A DNA stretch of 7,878 bases from Pseudomonadota bacterium. Its GTDB lineage: Bacteria > Pseudomonadota > Alphaproteobacteria > Sphingomonadales > Sphingomonadaceae. The notes under the pieces are model-generated. The model was not told the origin of the DNA. It did not search any database and saw only the letters and a list, made by a program, of their open reading frames with translations. The stretch is taken from positions 1-7,878 of the forward strand of contig JAFAEG010000100.1 of assembly GCA_023424095.1 (NCBI GenBank), given 5' to 3'. A program made the position numbers and the translations under genes. Numbering within the stretch: the first letter of the stretch is position 1; every line of letters starts with the position of its first letter. Below are positions 7,864 through 7,878 of the stretch, piece by piece.

Positions 7864-7878
7864 GGCGGCGGGGCCGCC
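7864..7878 (+). terminator. GC-rich hairpin after the pilin-like gene, cut by the window edge
   Basis: GGCGGC at 7864-7869 and GCCGCC at 7873-7878 form a perfect 6-bp stem with a GGG loop, 21 bases after the stop codon at 7840-7842. The position and shape fit a terminator or an attenuating hairpin between pilin and downstream genes. The window ends at the stem, so a following T-run cannot be seen. Confidence 0.35.

Overview
This is high-GC DNA from an alphaproteobacterium, most likely a sphingomonad (Sphingomonadaceae). The lineage call rests on the MreB/MreC/MreD/PBP2/RodA sequences and gene order, on Caulobacter-like wording in MreB, and on a copy of the short palindromic repeat that encodes HPGEGRDP and is common in sphingomonad genomes. 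It is inferred from memory of these families, not from a search.

Layout. (1) 1-1095, minus strand: the first 365 codons of mutL (mismatch repair). The gene runs off the left edge, and the short palindromic repeat lies in frame inside it. (2) 1096-1246: a 151-bp divergent intergenic region with a plausible sigma-70-type promoter for the rightward operon and a small perfect hairpin. (3) 1247-6785, plus strand: a compact five-gene cell-elongation operon, mreB-mreC-mreD-mrdA(PBP2)-rodA. Gaps between its genes are 23 bp, a 4-bp overlap, 37 bp and 5 bp. (4) 6849-6924: tRNA-Lys with anticodon CTT and encoded CCA. (5) 6925-7281: a 357-bp non-coding stretch with nested dyads and a CtrA-like TTAA-N7-TTAC motif. 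(6) 7282-7842: a secreted two-cysteine protein resembling spore-coat-U/Csu-type pilus subunits. A GC-rich hairpin follows at the window's right edge.

How the genes work together. MreB filaments under the inner membrane, with MreC, MreD and RodZ (not in this window), position the RodA glycosyltransferase and the PBP2 transpeptidase, which insert peptidoglycan along the side wall. All five elongasome genes here are full length and keep their diagnostic catalytic motifs. mutL is a separate, divergently transcribed repair gene. The tRNA and the pilin-like gene are separate transcription units.

No new biological system is evident; most of the window is conserved core genome. The items most worth a second look are the repeat domesticated as coding sequence in the MutL linker, and the symmetric upstream region of the pilin-like gene: a perfect 8-bp dyad followed by a CtrA-like box.
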